Of a stretch of 64,000 nucleotides of DNA, positions 1-9,580 are shown piece after piece. The position numbers were made by a program, and so were the translations under genes. The notes under the pieces were generated by a model. That model ran no database searches. It saw nothing but the letters and a program-made list of their open reading frames with translations, and was not told the DNA's origin. Within the stretch, counting starts at the first letter, position 1. Every line of letters starts with the position of its first letter. This stretch comes from Bradyrhizobium genosp. L (GTDB taxonomy: Bacteria > Pseudomonadota > Alphaproteobacteria > Rhizobiales > Xanthobacteraceae): the NCBI RefSeq assembly GCF_015624485.1, contig NZ_CP061378.1:930001-994000 (forward strand), in the 5' to 3' direction.

Positions 1-194
1 GCGCCCGCCGGCGTCTGGGCGAGAATGGCGGCGATCGCCGCAATCGACATCACGCTGCCGATCGAGGCTTCGTCCCACTTGCGCTCGGTCAGGAGATAGA
101 TCGCGAGATACGGGCCAAGCCCGTCGCGCACGTCGGCGAGGAAGAAGTTCAGCGCATCGAGCGCGCGTCCAACGGGCGTTGCGGATGGCTGCAA
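1..194 (-). CDS. MFS transporter, N-terminal part (runs off left edge)
   Basis: The minus-strand translation reads through the left edge. It begins with a short polar leader, then ALDALNFFLADVRDGLGPYL and a hydrophobic helix, which resembles the first helices of a family of major facilitator permeases. Only about 64 residues are present, so the substrate cannot be inferred. The start is uncertain: a TTG at 194 is in frame, and a GTG about 27 nt further upstream is also in frame. The gene is divergent from the TAXI gene that follows, so the roughly 170 bp between them should hold both promoters. No other assignment fits better, but the call rests on a short stretch. Confidence 0.5.
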   Translation of the reverse strand, partial: MQPSATPVGRALDALNFFLADVRDGLGPYLAIYLLTERKWDEASIGSVMSIAAIAAILAQTPAG

Positions 195-367
195 GTAATA
201 CCTCGCTGCGGGCTCGCGCACCTCAACTCGCGTGCAAGCGGAGAGTTCCCGATCCGTCGCCCGTTGCTGGCATGCAGAATTCCGTGCGCATGCGTCATTT
301 AGATGGGTTGACCCGGCGGGCGTGTCCAGCCAGTTTCCCGGGCGGGCTCATGGGGAGAATTTTTTTG

Positions 368-1315
368 ATGCATTCGAAGTTGATGGCGGCTGCGATCGCG
401 GCCGCCAGCGTTCTGTCGGCGCCATCTGCGCAGGCCGAGCAGTTCATTAACGTGCTGACGGGTGGGACCTCCGGCGTCTATTATCCGCTCGGCGTCGCGA
501 TGGGGAAGATCTTCGGCGACAAGATCCCTGATGTGAAGAGCCAGGTGCAGGCGACCAAGGCCTCGGTCGAGAACCTGGTGCTGCTGCAGCAGGGCCGCGG
601 CGAGATCGCCTTCACGCTCGGCGACTCGCTGAAGGCCGCCTGGGAAGGCGACACCGAGGCCGGCTTCAAGACCAAGCTCGACAAGCTGCGCACGATAGGG
701 GCGATCTATCCGAACTACATCCAGATCGTCGCGACCGCCGAGAGCGGCATCAAGACGCTCGCGGACCTCAAGGGCAAGAGCCTGTCGGTGGGCGCGCCGA
801 AGTCCGGCACCGAGCTCAATTCGCGCGCGATCCTGGCGGCTGCCGGCATGAGCTACAAGGATCTCGGCAAGATCGAATACCTGCCGTTTGCCGAGTCGGT
901 CGACCTGATGAAGAACCGCCAGCTCAATGCGACCCTGCAATCCGCCGGCCTCGGCGTCGCCTCGCTGAAGGACCTGTCGACCTCGACCGACATTGCGGTG
1001 GTTGCCGTGCCGAAGGAGATCGTGGACAAGATCGGTCCGCCTTTCGTCTCGGTGATGATCCCGGCCAACACCTATGCCGGCCAGGACAAGGATGTTCCGA
1101 CCGCGGCGGTCGTGAACTATCTCGTCACCTCGAGCGCGGTATCGGACGATCTCGCCTATCAGATGACCAAGCTGGTCTACGAGTCGCTGCCGGAGCTCGC
1201 CAACGCGCATGCCGCGGGCAAGGAGATCAAGCTCGAGACCGCCGCAACTGGCAGCCCGGTGCCGCTGCACCCCGGCGCGATCCGCTATTACAAGGAGAAG
1301 GGCCTGATCAAGTAG
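368..1315 (+). CDS. TAXI family TRAP transporter solute-binding protein
   Basis: Periplasmic substrate receptor of a TRAP-type (proton or sodium driven) uptake system. The mature part starts EQFINVLTGGTSGVYYPLG, the typical TAXI opening in which a GGTSGVYYP segment contacts the ligand, and it ends after about 315 residues, the normal family length. A signal peptide (Met-His-Ser-Lys, hydrophobic core, Ala-Gln-Ala cleavage site) follows the ATG at 368. That ATG is preceded by a GGGGAG ribosome site about 10 nt upstream, so I prefer it to in-frame starts as far up as 179. The fused permease, a DUF1850 gene and an SDR gene follow on the same strand, forming one transport operon. The ligand is unknown; glutamate or dicarboxylate-type substrates are known for the family. 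Confidence 0.88.
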   Translation: MHSKLMAAAIAAASVLSAPSAQAEQFINVLTGGTSGVYYPLGVAMGKIFGDKIPDVKSQVQATKASVENLVLLQQGRGEIAFTLGDSLKAAWEGDTEAGFKTKLDKLRTIGAIYPNYIQIVATAESGIKTLADLKGKSLSVGAPKSGTELNSRAILAAAGMSYKDLGKIEYLPFAESVDLMKNRQLNATLQSAGLGVASLKDLSTSTDIAVVAVPKEIVDKIGPPFVSVMIPANTYAGQDKDVPTAAVVNYLVTSSAVSDDLAYQMTKLVYESLPELANAHAAGKEIKLETAATGSPVPLHPGAIRYYKEKGLIK

Positions 1316-1334
1316 GGCCGTTCACAACGACGAT

Positions 1335-1418
1335 GTCATGGCCGGGCTTGACCCGGCCATCGATCTTTCTAAAGATTTTCTTTTTTGATGGATGCGCGGG
1401 TCGAGCCTGCGCATGACG
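1335..1418. repeat. Intergenic palindromic repeat (ATGGCCGGGC type)
   Basis: Two hairpins. GCCGGGCTTGACCCGGC folds on itself, and a second arm with GCGCGGGTCGAGCCTGCGC follows; the outer ends GTCATG and CATGAC are complementary. The same architecture recurs at 20038-20126, so this is a dispersed repeat in a transcribed spacer. It lies between the TAXI receptor and permease genes and could attenuate or stabilise the mRNA. Confidence 0.7.
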
Positions 1419-1471
1419 TGCGGCGGATTCGGCCCAGTGCGGCGTCGGCGGCACGGCGGGGGACTCTTTAA

Positions 1472-3580
1472 ATGCAACAGCAGGCCGAGGGTGTTGAGCC
1501 CGTCAAGGTCGAGTTCGACAATTTCGAGCATGGCTTTCCGGAAGGATTCGGACCCGGCGGCTGGGGCCATCTTGCCTATGCGATCGGCCTCGCCTTCGCG
1601 ATCTTCCAGCTCTATGTCGCGGCGTTCAATTACCTGCCGAGCCAGGTGGTGCGCGGCGTCCATGTCGGCTTCCTGATCCTGCTGAGCTTCGGCCTGATCG
1701 GCAATTTCACCGCCAAGACCGATTTCGGCCGCGCGCTGAGCTGGATCGTCGGTAGCGCCGGCTTCCTGTGCGGGCTCTACCAGTGGATCTTCTACGCCGA
1801 CCTGATCGCCCGCGACGGCGATCCGACCACCACCGATCTTGCAGTCGGCACGCTGCTCGCGGTGCTGATCTTCGAGGGCACGCGGCGGCTGATGGGCGCG
1901 GCGCTGCCGCTGATGTGCGGCGCCTGCCTGTTGTACTGGTTCTTCGGGCAGCATCTGCCGTCGCCGTTCAACCATCGCGGCTATGATTTCGATCAGATCG
2001 TCACCCATCTTTCGTTCGGCACCGAGGGCTTCTATGGCGTGCCGATCTACGTCTCGGCGACTTACATCTTCCTGTTCATCCTGTTCGGCTCGTTCCTCGA
2101 GCGCGCCGGCATGATCCAGCTGTTCACCGACGTCTCGCTCGGCCTGTTCGGCCGCACCCGCGGCGGGCCGGCCAAGGTCGCGGTGTTCGCCTCGGGCATG
2201 ATGGGCACCATCTCGGGTTCGGGCGTTGCCAATGTCGTCACCGTCGGCCAGTTCACGATCCCGCTGATGATCAAGTTCGGCTATCGCCGCGCCTTCGCCG
2301 CCGGCGTCGAGGCGACGGCGTCGATGGGCGGCCAGATCATGCCGCCGGTGATGGGCGCGGTCGCCTTCATCATGGCCGAGACGCTGGGCGTGCCCTATTC
2401 GGAGATCGTCAAGGCGGCGGTGATCCCGGCGATCCTCTACTTCGCCTCGGCGTTCTGGATGGTGCATCTGGAAGCCGGCAAGCACGGCCTGGTCGGCATG
2501 AAGCGCTCGGAAACCCCGAGCGCCTGGAAGGCGCTGGTGGCGCGCTGGTACCTGGTGTTGCCGCTGGCGGCGCTGGTCTACATGCTGTTCGAGGGCTTCA
2601 CGCCGCTCTACGCCGGCAGCATGGGGCTCGCGCTCACCGTGGCGCTGATCCTCGGCGCCAGCATCACGCTCGGCTTCTCCAACACGTCGATCCGTACCAT
2701 CTTCTGGATCGGGCTGGGGTTGGTGGTGGCCGCGGTCTCGCACAAAGGGCTCGAGATCGTCCCGGTTGCCTGCGTCGTCGCCGGCCTGATCGCGATCGCC
2801 GCGATCACACGCGGCGGACGCGCCACGCTCGCCGCCTGCCGCGATTCGCTCGCCGACAGCGCCAAGTCGGCGCTGACCGTCGGCATGGCCTGCGCCATCG
2901 TCGGCACCATCATCGGCATGATGACGCAGACCGGCGTCGGCACCATCTTCGGCAGCTGGATCATCGGGCTCGGCGCCAAGAGCCTGTTCCTGGCCCTGAT
3001 CATGACCATGCTGCTGTCGATCCTGCTCGGCACCGGCATTCCGACGATCCCGACTTACATCATCACCGCCGCACTCGCCGCGCCTGCGCTGGCGAAGCTC
3101 GGCGTGCCCCTGATCGCGAGCCACATGTTCGCGTTCTACTACGGCATCATGGCCGACCTCTCGCCGCCGGTGGCGCTGGCCGCGCTCGCGGCGGCGCCGA
3201 TCGCCAGGGAGAATCCGGACAAGATCGGCTGGGAGGCAATGCGGATCGCGCTTGCCGGCTATGTCATCCCCTTCATCTTCGTCTACTCGCCGGCGCTGAT
3301 GCTGCAGACCAATGATCCGATGGCCGCGCAGCTCGGCTTCTATGGCGCGGTCGCGCTGGCGAGTTTCAAGGCGCTGGTGGCGATCGCGTTGTTCGGCATC
3401 GTCGCGATCGGCTTCCTGTTCACGCGGCTGAGCTTGATCGAGTTCGCCGTCGCCTTTGCCGGCGCGCTCTGCCTGCTCGGCGATTTTCCGTTTTCCGATA
3501 CGGCCGGCTTTATGCTCGCAGCAGGGCTCGTGCTGTGGCAATGGCGGCAGCGCTCGCGCAACGCGGTGGCGGCGGCTTGA
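1472..3580 (+). CDS. TRAP transporter fused permease (4TM + 12TM)
   Basis: Membrane component of the TAXI-TRAP system, 702 residues, the usual size of the fused small plus large permease. The N-terminal ~170 residues carry the four-helix DctQ-like part. The rest is the DctM-like domain, with glycine-rich loops such as GTISGSGVANVVTVGQFTIP and a second half containing LLGTGIPTIPTYIITAALA, both diagnostic of the fused TRAP permease. Start ATG 1472 has a GGGGG ribosome site just upstream. It works with the upstream receptor. Its last four bases overlap the start of the DUF1850 gene, indicating translational coupling. A very long open frame on the opposite strand (1322-3598) is a GC-driven shadow. 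Confidence 0.92.
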   Translation: MQQQAEGVEPVKVEFDNFEHGFPEGFGPGGWGHLAYAIGLAFAIFQLYVAAFNYLPSQVVRGVHVGFLILLSFGLIGNFTAKTDFGRALSWIVGSAGFLCGLYQWIFYADLIARDGDPTTTDLAVGTLLAVLIFEGTRRLMGAALPLMCGACLLYWFFGQHLPSPFNHRGYDFDQIVTHLSFGTEGFYGVPIYVSATYIFLFILFGSFLERAGMIQLFTDVSLGLFGRTRGGPAKVAVFASGMMGTISGSGVANVVTVGQFTIPLMIKFGYRRAFAAGVEATASMGGQIMPPVMGAVAFIMAETLGVPYSEIVKAAVIPAILYFASAFWMVHLEAGKHGLVGMKRSETPSAWKALVARWYLVLPLAALVYMLFEGFTPLYAGSMGLALTVALILGASITLGFSNTSIRTIFWIGLGLVVAAVSHKGLEIVPVACVVAGLIAIAAITRGGRATLAACRDSLADSAKSALTVGMACAIVGTIIGMMTQTGVGTIFGSWIIGLGAKSLFLALIMTMLLSILLGTGIPTIPTYIITAALAAPALAKLGVPLIASHMFAFYYGIMADLSPPVALAALAAAPIARENPDKIGWEAMRIALAGYVIPFIFVYSPALMLQTNDPMAAQLGFYGAVALASFKALVAIALFGIVAIGFLFTRLSLIEFAVAFAGALCLLGDFPFSDTAGFMLAAGLVLWQWRQRSRNAVAAA

Positions 3581-3951
3581 GCCTCTGCCTCGCATCATCA
3601 GGCGTCGTGAAGACGCTGTCGATTGCGGTCTTCACGCTGGCCTGGACGCATTCGATCGAGAAGACCGCCTGGCAGGAGGATTGGCGGGTCACATCTGCCG
3701 GCCTCGAATTGACGCAGGCGCGCATCAAGGGGTTTGGCGCCGGCATGGAGCCGCCGCCGGAGGCGCGGCTCATCGATGGCTGGTTTCAGTGGGCGCCGCC
3801 ACCAGCGCTGCGGCCGGAGGTCGTGCTCGGCAACTCCGGTGCCGCCGGCGAATGGCATCTGTGCCAGGCGGGACACTGCCAGACGCTGTCGGAGATTTTC
3901 GGGCATCCGATCGGTGCTAATGTCACCACGATGAGCGTGTGCAAAGAATAA
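3577..3951 (+). CDS. DUF1850 domain protein
   Basis: A protein of about 124 residues of the DUF1850 family, which is regularly encoded beside TAXI-TRAP permeases; its role is unknown. Family-like features are a FTLAWTHSIEKTAWQEDW stretch and a middle GAGMEPPPEA segment, then a C-terminal half with two cysteines (CQAGHC). I chose the TTG at 3577 because TTGA overlaps the permease stop exactly. An upstream ATG at 3535 and a downstream GTG at 3607 are alternatives. The next gene, an SDR, starts 14 nt later, so the four genes form one transcription unit. Confidence 0.75.
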   Translation: MSLCLASSGVVKTLSIAVFTLAWTHSIEKTAWQEDWRVTSAGLELTQARIKGFGAGMEPPPEARLIDGWFQWAPPPALRPEVVLGNSGAAGEWHLCQAGHCQTLSEIFGHPIGANVTTMSVCKE

Positions 3952-3965
3952 CAAGGGAGAAACCG

Positions 3966-4772
3966 ATGGATCGGCTCAAGGGCAAGGTGGCGATGGTGGT
4001 CGGGGCGGGCTCGATCGGGCCGGGCTGGGGCAATGGCAAGGCGACCGCCGTTACCTTTGCGCGCGAGGGCGCCAGCGTGTTCTGCGTCGATCGCAACGGG
4101 GCCGCGGCCGAAGAGACGGTGAAGATCATCACAGGCGAGGGCGGCAAGGCGACCGCGTTCACCGCCGATGTCTCGCGTGCCGCCGAGGTCGAGGCGATGG
4201 TCGCGGCCTGCCTGAGGACTTATGGCCGCATCGACGTGCTCGACAACAATGTCGGCATCGCCGAGGTCGGCAGCGTCGTCGAGGTCGCGGAAACGGAATG
4301 GGACCGTGTGTTTGCCGTCAACCTCAAGAGCGCGTACCTGTCGATGAAGCACGTCATCCCCGTCATGATCGAACAGGGCGGCGGTTCGATCATCAACATC
4401 TCCTCGATCGCCTCGATCCGTCATGTCGGCATTTCCTATGTCAGCTACAACGCGAGCAAGGCCGCGATGAACCAGATGACGCGCTCGACCGCGGTCGAGT
4501 TCGCGTCCAAGCATGTCCGCGTCAACGCGATCCTGCCCGGATTGATGAAAACGCCGATGGTCGAACATTCGGCTGGCCTGGCGCAGAGCTACGCCAAGGG
4601 CGACGTCGAAGCGATGTGGCGCGCCCGCGACGCGCAAGTGCCGATGGGGCATATGGGCGAAGCCTGGGACGTCGCCAACGCCGCGCTGTTCCTGGCCTCG
4701 GACGAATCGAAATATGTCACCGGCATCGAGCTCGTGGTCGACGGCGGCATCACCTCGAAGTCGGGTGCCTGA
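3966..4772 (+). CDS. SDR family NAD(P)-dependent oxidoreductase
   Basis: Short-chain dehydrogenase/reductase of 268 residues. Visible motifs: a variant N-terminal cofactor loop (VVGAGSIGPGWGNG, replacing TGxxxGxG), the DNNVG version of the NNAG motif, catalytic Ser in IINISSIAS, the YVSYNASK active-site Tyr/Lys, and the C-terminal VDGG. ATG 3966 has an AGGGAGA ribosome site. Position at the end of the TAXI-TRAP operon suggests it oxidises or reduces the imported compound, but the substrate cannot be read from sequence. Its stop lies 6 nt from the stop of the convergent antiporter gene. Confidence 0.88.
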   Translation: MDRLKGKVAMVVGAGSIGPGWGNGKATAVTFAREGASVFCVDRNGAAAEETVKIITGEGGKATAFTADVSRAAEVEAMVAACLRTYGRIDVLDNNVGIAEVGSVVEVAETEWDRVFAVNLKSAYLSMKHVIPVMIEQGGGSIINISSIASIRHVGISYVSYNASKAAMNQMTRSTAVEFASKHVRVNAILPGLMKTPMVEHSAGLAQSYAKGDVEAMWRARDAQVPMGHMGEAWDVANAALFLASDESKYVTGIELVVDGGITSKSGA

Positions 4773-4778
4773 AGTCGA

Positions 4779-6323
4779 TCACGCTTCCACGCTGAGCTCG
4801 ACGCGGTCGAGCTCTTCCTCGACCAGATGGAAGGCGTCGTCGCCGATCGCCTCGGTGCGGCGCAGATTGAGCAGCGCCTGGCGGGCCGCGGCAACGGCGC
4901 GGCGGCGCAGCGGATCGGCCGGCAGCTCGCGCGAGAACAGGCCGCCATCGGGATCGCTCTCGGCACGCATCAGCACGGCGCGGTATTCCAGTCGCAGGAT
5001 CTCGGCTTCCTCCGATGGGTCGGCGTCGATCTCGTCCAGCGCGGCACGGAAGGCCATGCTGCGGGCGTGCGCGGCCTCGCGCCCGACCGGATCGTCGTCG
5101 TCGAACTTCATCGCCATGATCAGCGGCCGCAAGGTCAGGCCCTGGATCACCAGCGAGCCCAGCACCACGGCGAACGCCGTCAGCAGGATTAGGTCGCGAT
5201 AGGGAAAATACTCCGGCAGCGCGAACGCGGCAGCCAGCGTGACGATGCCGCGCATCCCGCACCAGGACACGATGATGCCGCGCTTCAGGTCCGGCACCGC
5301 TGCCACGATATGCGCGGGCAGCACGCCGCGCGCCTTCAGGGCACGCAGGAACGCGCCATAAGGCATCACCCACAGGATGCGGGCGATGATCACGACGGCG
5401 AGGATGGTGCCGGCGAAGGTGCAATACTTCCAGCGCACGTCATCGTCGAGCTCGGCCCAGATCGGGCGCAGCTGCATGCCGATCAGCATGAAGGCCAGCA
5501 CGTTGAGCACGAACACGACGGTTTCCCACACCGCATAGGACGATACGCGCAACCGCGCCGAGGTGCGGCCCGGCGCGGTGCGGGCGATGGTGATCGCATA
5601 GGCGATGATGGTGAGGATGCCGGACAGCCCGACATGCTCGGCTATGATCCACACCATGAAGGTGCCGCCGAATTGCGTGATGATCGCGCTCGGCGCCTCG
5701 GTGATGCGGCGGGTCACCATCATCCAGAGCTGCGCGAACAAATAGCCGGCGGCGAGGCTGCCGAGCAGCGCCACCGCAAGCGCCGGCACGAATTCGCGCA
5801 CCTTCATGTGCTCGGCCGCGACCAGGCCGACGGCGACGCGATAGACCAGCAGCGAGCTTGCGTCGTTGAGCAGGCTTTCGCCCTCGAGGATCTTCTGGAT
5901 CCGGTAGGGCAGCTTGACCTGGCGCAGGATCGCGGTGGCCGCGGCCGCGTCGGGCGGGGCGACGATGGCGCCGAGCGCGATCGCGACCGGCCATGGCATG
6001 TCCGGCCGCAGCCAGCGCGCGACCACTGCGACCGCCACCGTGGTGACGCCGACCGCGACCAGCACCAGGGTCGAGACCGGCAGCCAGTTGTTGCGGAGGT
6101 CACGCAGCGAGGTGTCGAAGGCGGCGTCGAGCAGCACAGGGGCCAGGAACAGCGCCAGCGCCAGTTTCGGTTCCAGCGCCCAGGACGGGCCCGACGGCAG
6201 GAACGCCAGCGCGACGCCGCCGATCGCAAGGAAGGTCGGATAGGGCACCTTGATCTTGCGTGCCAGTGCCGACAGCGCCACGGCCGCGAGCAGAAGCCCA
6301 ATGATCCATTCGAATGTGAGCAA
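4779..6323 (-). CDS. Na+/H+ antiporter, CPA1 (NhaP-like) family
   Basis: Inner-membrane monovalent cation/proton exchanger, about 514 residues. About twelve hydrophobic helices fill residues 1-400. The APPDAAAATAIL segment corresponds to the paired-Asp ion-binding helix region of CPA1 antiporters, and GESLLNDASSLLVYR is the characteristic family motif. A cytosolic, charged C-terminal tail of about 120 residues follows. I took TTG 6323, which has a GGGGGTC site upstream and begins directly before the first helix; the frame stays open further upstream to 6467. Convergent with the SDR gene. Likely role is pH and sodium homeostasis. Confidence 0.85.
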   Translation of the reverse strand: MLTFEWIIGLLLAAVALSALARKIKVPYPTFLAIGGVALAFLPSGPSWALEPKLALALFLAPVLLDAAFDTSLRDLRNNWLPVSTLVLVAVGVTTVAVAVVARWLRPDMPWPVAIALGAIVAPPDAAAATAILRQVKLPYRIQKILEGESLLNDASSLLVYRVAVGLVAAEHMKVREFVPALAVALLGSLAAGYLFAQLWMMVTRRITEAPSAIITQFGGTFMVWIIAEHVGLSGILTIIAYAITIARTAPGRTSARLRVSSYAVWETVVFVLNVLAFMLIGMQLRPIWAELDDDVRWKYCTFAGTILAVVIIARILWVMPYGAFLRALKARGVLPAHIVAAVPDLKRGIIVSWCGMRGIVTLAAAFALPEYFPYRDLILLTAFAVVLGSLVIQGLTLRPLIMAMKFDDDDPVGREAAHARSMAFRAALDEIDADPSEEAEILRLEYRAVLMRAESDPDGGLFSRELPADPLRRRAVAAARQALLNLRRTEAIGDDAFHLVEEELDRVELSVEA

Positions 6324-6450
6324 GCCTGACCCCCGTGCAACCGATCGTCGCCATTGACGTATAATCCGGTGTGTGGTTTGGCGGCAAATCGTGTGCTGCC
6401 GATGGACCGGATCGCTGGTTCGAGAGCGGGAGAATGACACCTTGGCTGCG

Positions 6451-7227
6451 ATGCGGATGCGACGCAACTTGACAGGTCTCGCGATGGCGCTGATCTACGC
6501 TTGCCTGTCATGCGCATTCGGGATCGATGCCGCGCGCGCAACGGGCAGCGAGCCGGGCAAGGACGTCCAGGCTGACCCTGGCCCCTGCATTGCCGCCGTC
6601 GCAGCGGCCGATGACGACAAGACCGTCGACGTTTGTAGCGCGCTGATCGACAACGAGAAGGTGACCAAGGCCGATCGCATCAAGGCCTTGACGGCGCGCG
6701 CTGCCGCCTACGACCGCAAGCAGCTGATCGATCGCGCGATCGCCGATTACGACACCGTGCTCAGGCTCGATTCCTCGCTCGCCGATGCCTACAATGCGCG
6801 CGGCGAGCTGTGGCGCCGCAAGGGCGATCGGCGCAAGGCGATCATGGATTTCGGCGCGGCGGTCAAGCTCAGCCCCGATCACGCCGCCGCCAAGGCCAAT
6901 TACAAATCGCTGTCGCTGGAGCTGGAGCGGATCGGCGCCATGATGGCGGTCGCCGGCAAGCCCAGCTTCGATTGTCGCAGGGCGCGCAGTGCGGTGGAGA
7001 AGGCGATCTGCGCTAATGCCGCGCTTGCCGATCTCGATCGCGAGATCGGTGCCGCGACGTTTCGCGCGGTCCGCGCCGCGCAAGACCCGCACCAGGCGCG
7101 CGAGCTGCAGCGCGTGCAGGATCAGTTCATCGCCCGCCGCAATGCCGAGTTTGGCAAACCGGGCTACGATCTGGAGAATGAGATGCGCGAGCGGCTGCAG
7201 CAGGTCAACGGAGCCGACGGCCGCTAG
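6451..7227 (+). CDS. Secreted TPR protein with LprI-like C-terminal domain
   Basis: A signal peptide (MRMRRNLTGLA, hydrophobic core, Ala-Arg-Ala) is followed by two or three TPR units around residues 70-150 (AIADYDTVLRLDSSLADAYN and the similar next unit). The C-terminal part (FDCRRARSAVEKAIC onward, two cysteines) resembles the LprI lysozyme-inhibitor domain. Periplasmic location is expected; the function of this TPR-LprI combination is not known. The start is either ATG 6451 or TTG 6442; the latter has a better-spaced GGGAG. Divergent from the antiporter. Confidence 0.7.
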   Translation: MRMRRNLTGLAMALIYACLSCAFGIDAARATGSEPGKDVQADPGPCIAAVAAADDDKTVDVCSALIDNEKVTKADRIKALTARAAAYDRKQLIDRAIADYDTVLRLDSSLADAYNARGELWRRKGDRRKAIMDFGAAVKLSPDHAAAKANYKSLSLELERIGAMMAVAGKPSFDCRRARSAVEKAICANAALADLDREIGAATFRAVRAAQDPHQARELQRVQDQFIARRNAEFGKPGYDLENEMRERLQQVNGADGR

Positions 7228-7355
7228 TGCCAAGGTCGGTGCGATTCCGGCTTGAATTATTGGGTCGTCGCATGACAATGACCCTCAAACAGAGTTGCCA
7301 TCCGTCGTCGTCATGCCCGGCCATGACGAGAAGAGATGCGCTAGGGAGAAGCACG

Positions 7356-9266
7356 ATGACCATCCAGCAGCAAAGCCGGTATCATGAGGTGTACGCCCGC
7401 TCGCTGCGGGACCCCGAGGGGTTTTGGGCGGAGGCTGCGCGCGAGATCGACTGGATCGAGCCGGCCAGGAAGGTCTACGATCCCACGATGGGCGCCTACG
7501 GGCGCTGGTTCACCGGCGCCGTGGTCAACACCTGCTACAACGCGCTCGATCGCCACGTCGCCGGCGGCAGAGCTTCCCAGGTCGCGCTGATCCACGATTC
7601 CACGCTCGCCAACACGATCACCAAATTCACCTATGCCGAGCTTTTGCGCGAGGTGCAGGCGCTGGCCGCGGTGATGCAGGATTTCGGCGTCGCCAAGGGC
7701 GACCGCGTCATCCTCTATATGCCGATGGTGCCGGAGGCCGTGGTCGCGATGCTCGCCTGCGCGCGGATCGGCGCGGTGCACAGCGTGGTGTTCGGCGGCT
7801 TCGCGGCCAAGGAATTGGCGAGCCGGATCGACGACGCGAAACCGAAGCTGATCTTCTCGGCAAGCTGTGGGCTCGAGCCCGGGCGCATCGTGCACTACAA
7901 GCCGTTGCTCGACGAGGCGATCCGGCAGGCGGGCGCGAAGCCGGACGCCTGCATCATCCTGCAGCGGCCGCAGCACGGCTGCGAGCTGACCGCCGGTCGC
8001 GACCATGACTGGGCGGCGCTGCGCCGCGCCGCGCGCGATGCCGGCAAGGCCGCGCCCTGTGTGCCGGTTCTCGCCACCGATCCGCTCTACATCCTCTACA
8101 CCTCCGGCACCACGGGCATCCCGAAGGGCGTGGTGCGCGACAATGGCGGACATCTCGTCGCGCTGAAATGGTCGATGCACAATCTCTACGGCGTCAAGCC
8201 CGGCGAGGTCTGGTGGTGCGGCTCCGATATCGGCTGGGTGGTCGGCCACTCCTACATCGTCTATGGCCCGCTGCTGCATGGCGCGACCTCGATCATGTAT
8301 GAGGGCAAGCCGGTCGGCACGCCCGATGCCGGCGCGTTCTGGCGCGTGATCTCGGAGCACAAGGCCGTGGCGCTGTTCACCGCGCCGACCGCGTTCCGCG
8401 CCATCAAGAAGGAAGACCCTGAAGGAAAGCTGATCGGGAAGTACGACCTGTCGCGCTTCCGCACCCTGTTCCTCGCCGGCGAGCGTGCCGATCCGCCGAC
8501 GGTGGAGTGGGCGGAAGCGCAGTTGAAGGTGCCGGTGATCGATCACTGGTGGCAGACCGAGACCGGCTGGTGCATTGCCGGCAATCCGGTCGGTCTAGGC
8601 CAGCTCCCGGTCAAGCACGGCTCGCCCACGGTGCCGATGCCGGGCTACCAGGTCGACGTGGTCGACGAATCTGCCAAGCCGCTGCCCGCCGGCACCATGG
8701 GCTCGATCGTGATCAAGCTGCCGATGCCGCCGGCCTGCCTACCGACGCTGTGGCAGCAGGACGAACGCTTTCGGGAAGCCTACCTCTCGGAATTCCCCGG
8801 CTACTACAAGACCTCGGATGCCGGCTACAAGGACGCGGACGGCTATGTCTGGGTGATGGGCCGCACCGACGACATCATCAATGTCGCCGGCCACAGGCTC
8901 TCCACCGGCGGCATGGAAGAGATCCTGGCCTCGCATCCCGACGTCGCCGAATGTGCGGTGCTCGGCATCCGCGATGCGATCAAGGGCGAGGTGCCCTGCG
9001 GCTTCCTGGTGCTGAAGGCCGGCGTGACCAAGCGCCCTGACGATGTCGAGAAGGACGTCGTGGCGCTGGTGCGCGAGAAGCTCGGTCCGGTCGCCGCGTT
9101 CAAGCTCGCGATCACGGTGGCGCGGCTGCCCAAGACCCGCTCCGGCAAGATCCTGCGCGGCACCATCAAGAAGATCGCCGACGGCGAACCCTGGACCATG
9201 CCGGCGACGATCGAAGACCCGAAGGTGCTCGACGAAATCGGCGAGGCGCTGAAGGGGAAGGTGTAG
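7356..9266 (+). CDS. prpE: Propionyl-CoA synthetase
   Basis: AMP-forming acyl-CoA synthetase of 636 residues acting on short-chain acids, converting propionate plus CoA and ATP to propionyl-CoA. The sequence shows the acetyl/propionyl-CoA synthetase N-terminal domain, the adenylation motif YTSGTTGIPKGVVRDNGGH that typifies PrpE rather than Acs, DHWWQTETGW, and the C-terminal GRTDDIINVAGHRLSTGGME hinge. The catalytic Lys sits in TRSGKILRGTIKKI. ATG 7356 has an AGGGAGAA ribosome site; the open frame extends to 7227 but lacks such a signal. Acetate or other short acids may also be used. Confidence 0.9.
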   Translation: MTIQQQSRYHEVYARSLRDPEGFWAEAAREIDWIEPARKVYDPTMGAYGRWFTGAVVNTCYNALDRHVAGGRASQVALIHDSTLANTITKFTYAELLREVQALAAVMQDFGVAKGDRVILYMPMVPEAVVAMLACARIGAVHSVVFGGFAAKELASRIDDAKPKLIFSASCGLEPGRIVHYKPLLDEAIRQAGAKPDACIILQRPQHGCELTAGRDHDWAALRRAARDAGKAAPCVPVLATDPLYILYTSGTTGIPKGVVRDNGGHLVALKWSMHNLYGVKPGEVWWCGSDIGWVVGHSYIVYGPLLHGATSIMYEGKPVGTPDAGAFWRVISEHKAVALFTAPTAFRAIKKEDPEGKLIGKYDLSRFRTLFLAGERADPPTVEWAEAQLKVPVIDHWWQTETGWCIAGNPVGLGQLPVKHGSPTVPMPGYQVDVVDESAKPLPAGTMGSIVIKLPMPPACLPTLWQQDERFREAYLSEFPGYYKTSDAGYKDADGYVWVMGRTDDIINVAGHRLSTGGMEEILASHPDVAECAVLGIRDAIKGEVPCGFLVLKAGVTKRPDDVEKDVVALVREKLGPVAAFKLAITVARLPKTRSGKILRGTIKKIADGEPWTMPATIEDPKVLDEIGEALKGKV

Positions 9267-9297
9267 CTGCTTGAGGTGGAGAGAGCGTGCCGTGTGG

Positions 9298-9449
9298 CAC
9301 CCCTCTCCCTAACCCTCCCCCGCAAGGGGGGAGGGAACCCATCCGCCGGTGCTTTCCTCACGTCAGTGCTTCCGCCAGTCGTGCGTAAGGTGAGCACGCC
9401 GGTCGGGCTCCCTCCCCCCTTGCGGGGGGAGGGTTGGGGAGAGGGGTGG
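9298..9449. repeat. Long inverted-repeat element (CCCTCTCCC type)
   Basis: About 150 bp with nearly complementary ends (CACCCCTCTCC... and ...GGAGAGGGGTGG). Each arm also contains an internal small hairpin around CCCGCAAGGGG and CCTTGCGGGG. This is the form of a dispersed non-coding repeat; it can also act as a strong transcription terminator after prpE. Confidence 0.7.
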
Positions 9450-9580
9450 CCCCGGGCGAGATCATCGACGAGCACACGATCGCGCAACTCGGCAACGCGT
9501 CCGGAAGCAAAACGGCCTTGATTTTGATGGATTGCCGGGTCATTCCGGCCTTACGACGCCACGAGCTACGGACCCCCTTG

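Noticed and set aside
1322..3598. Very long minus-strand open frame (758 codons)
   Set aside because: It is fully antisense to the TRAP permease and its translation is an Arg/Asp/His-rich low-complexity string, typical of a GC-rich shadow frame.
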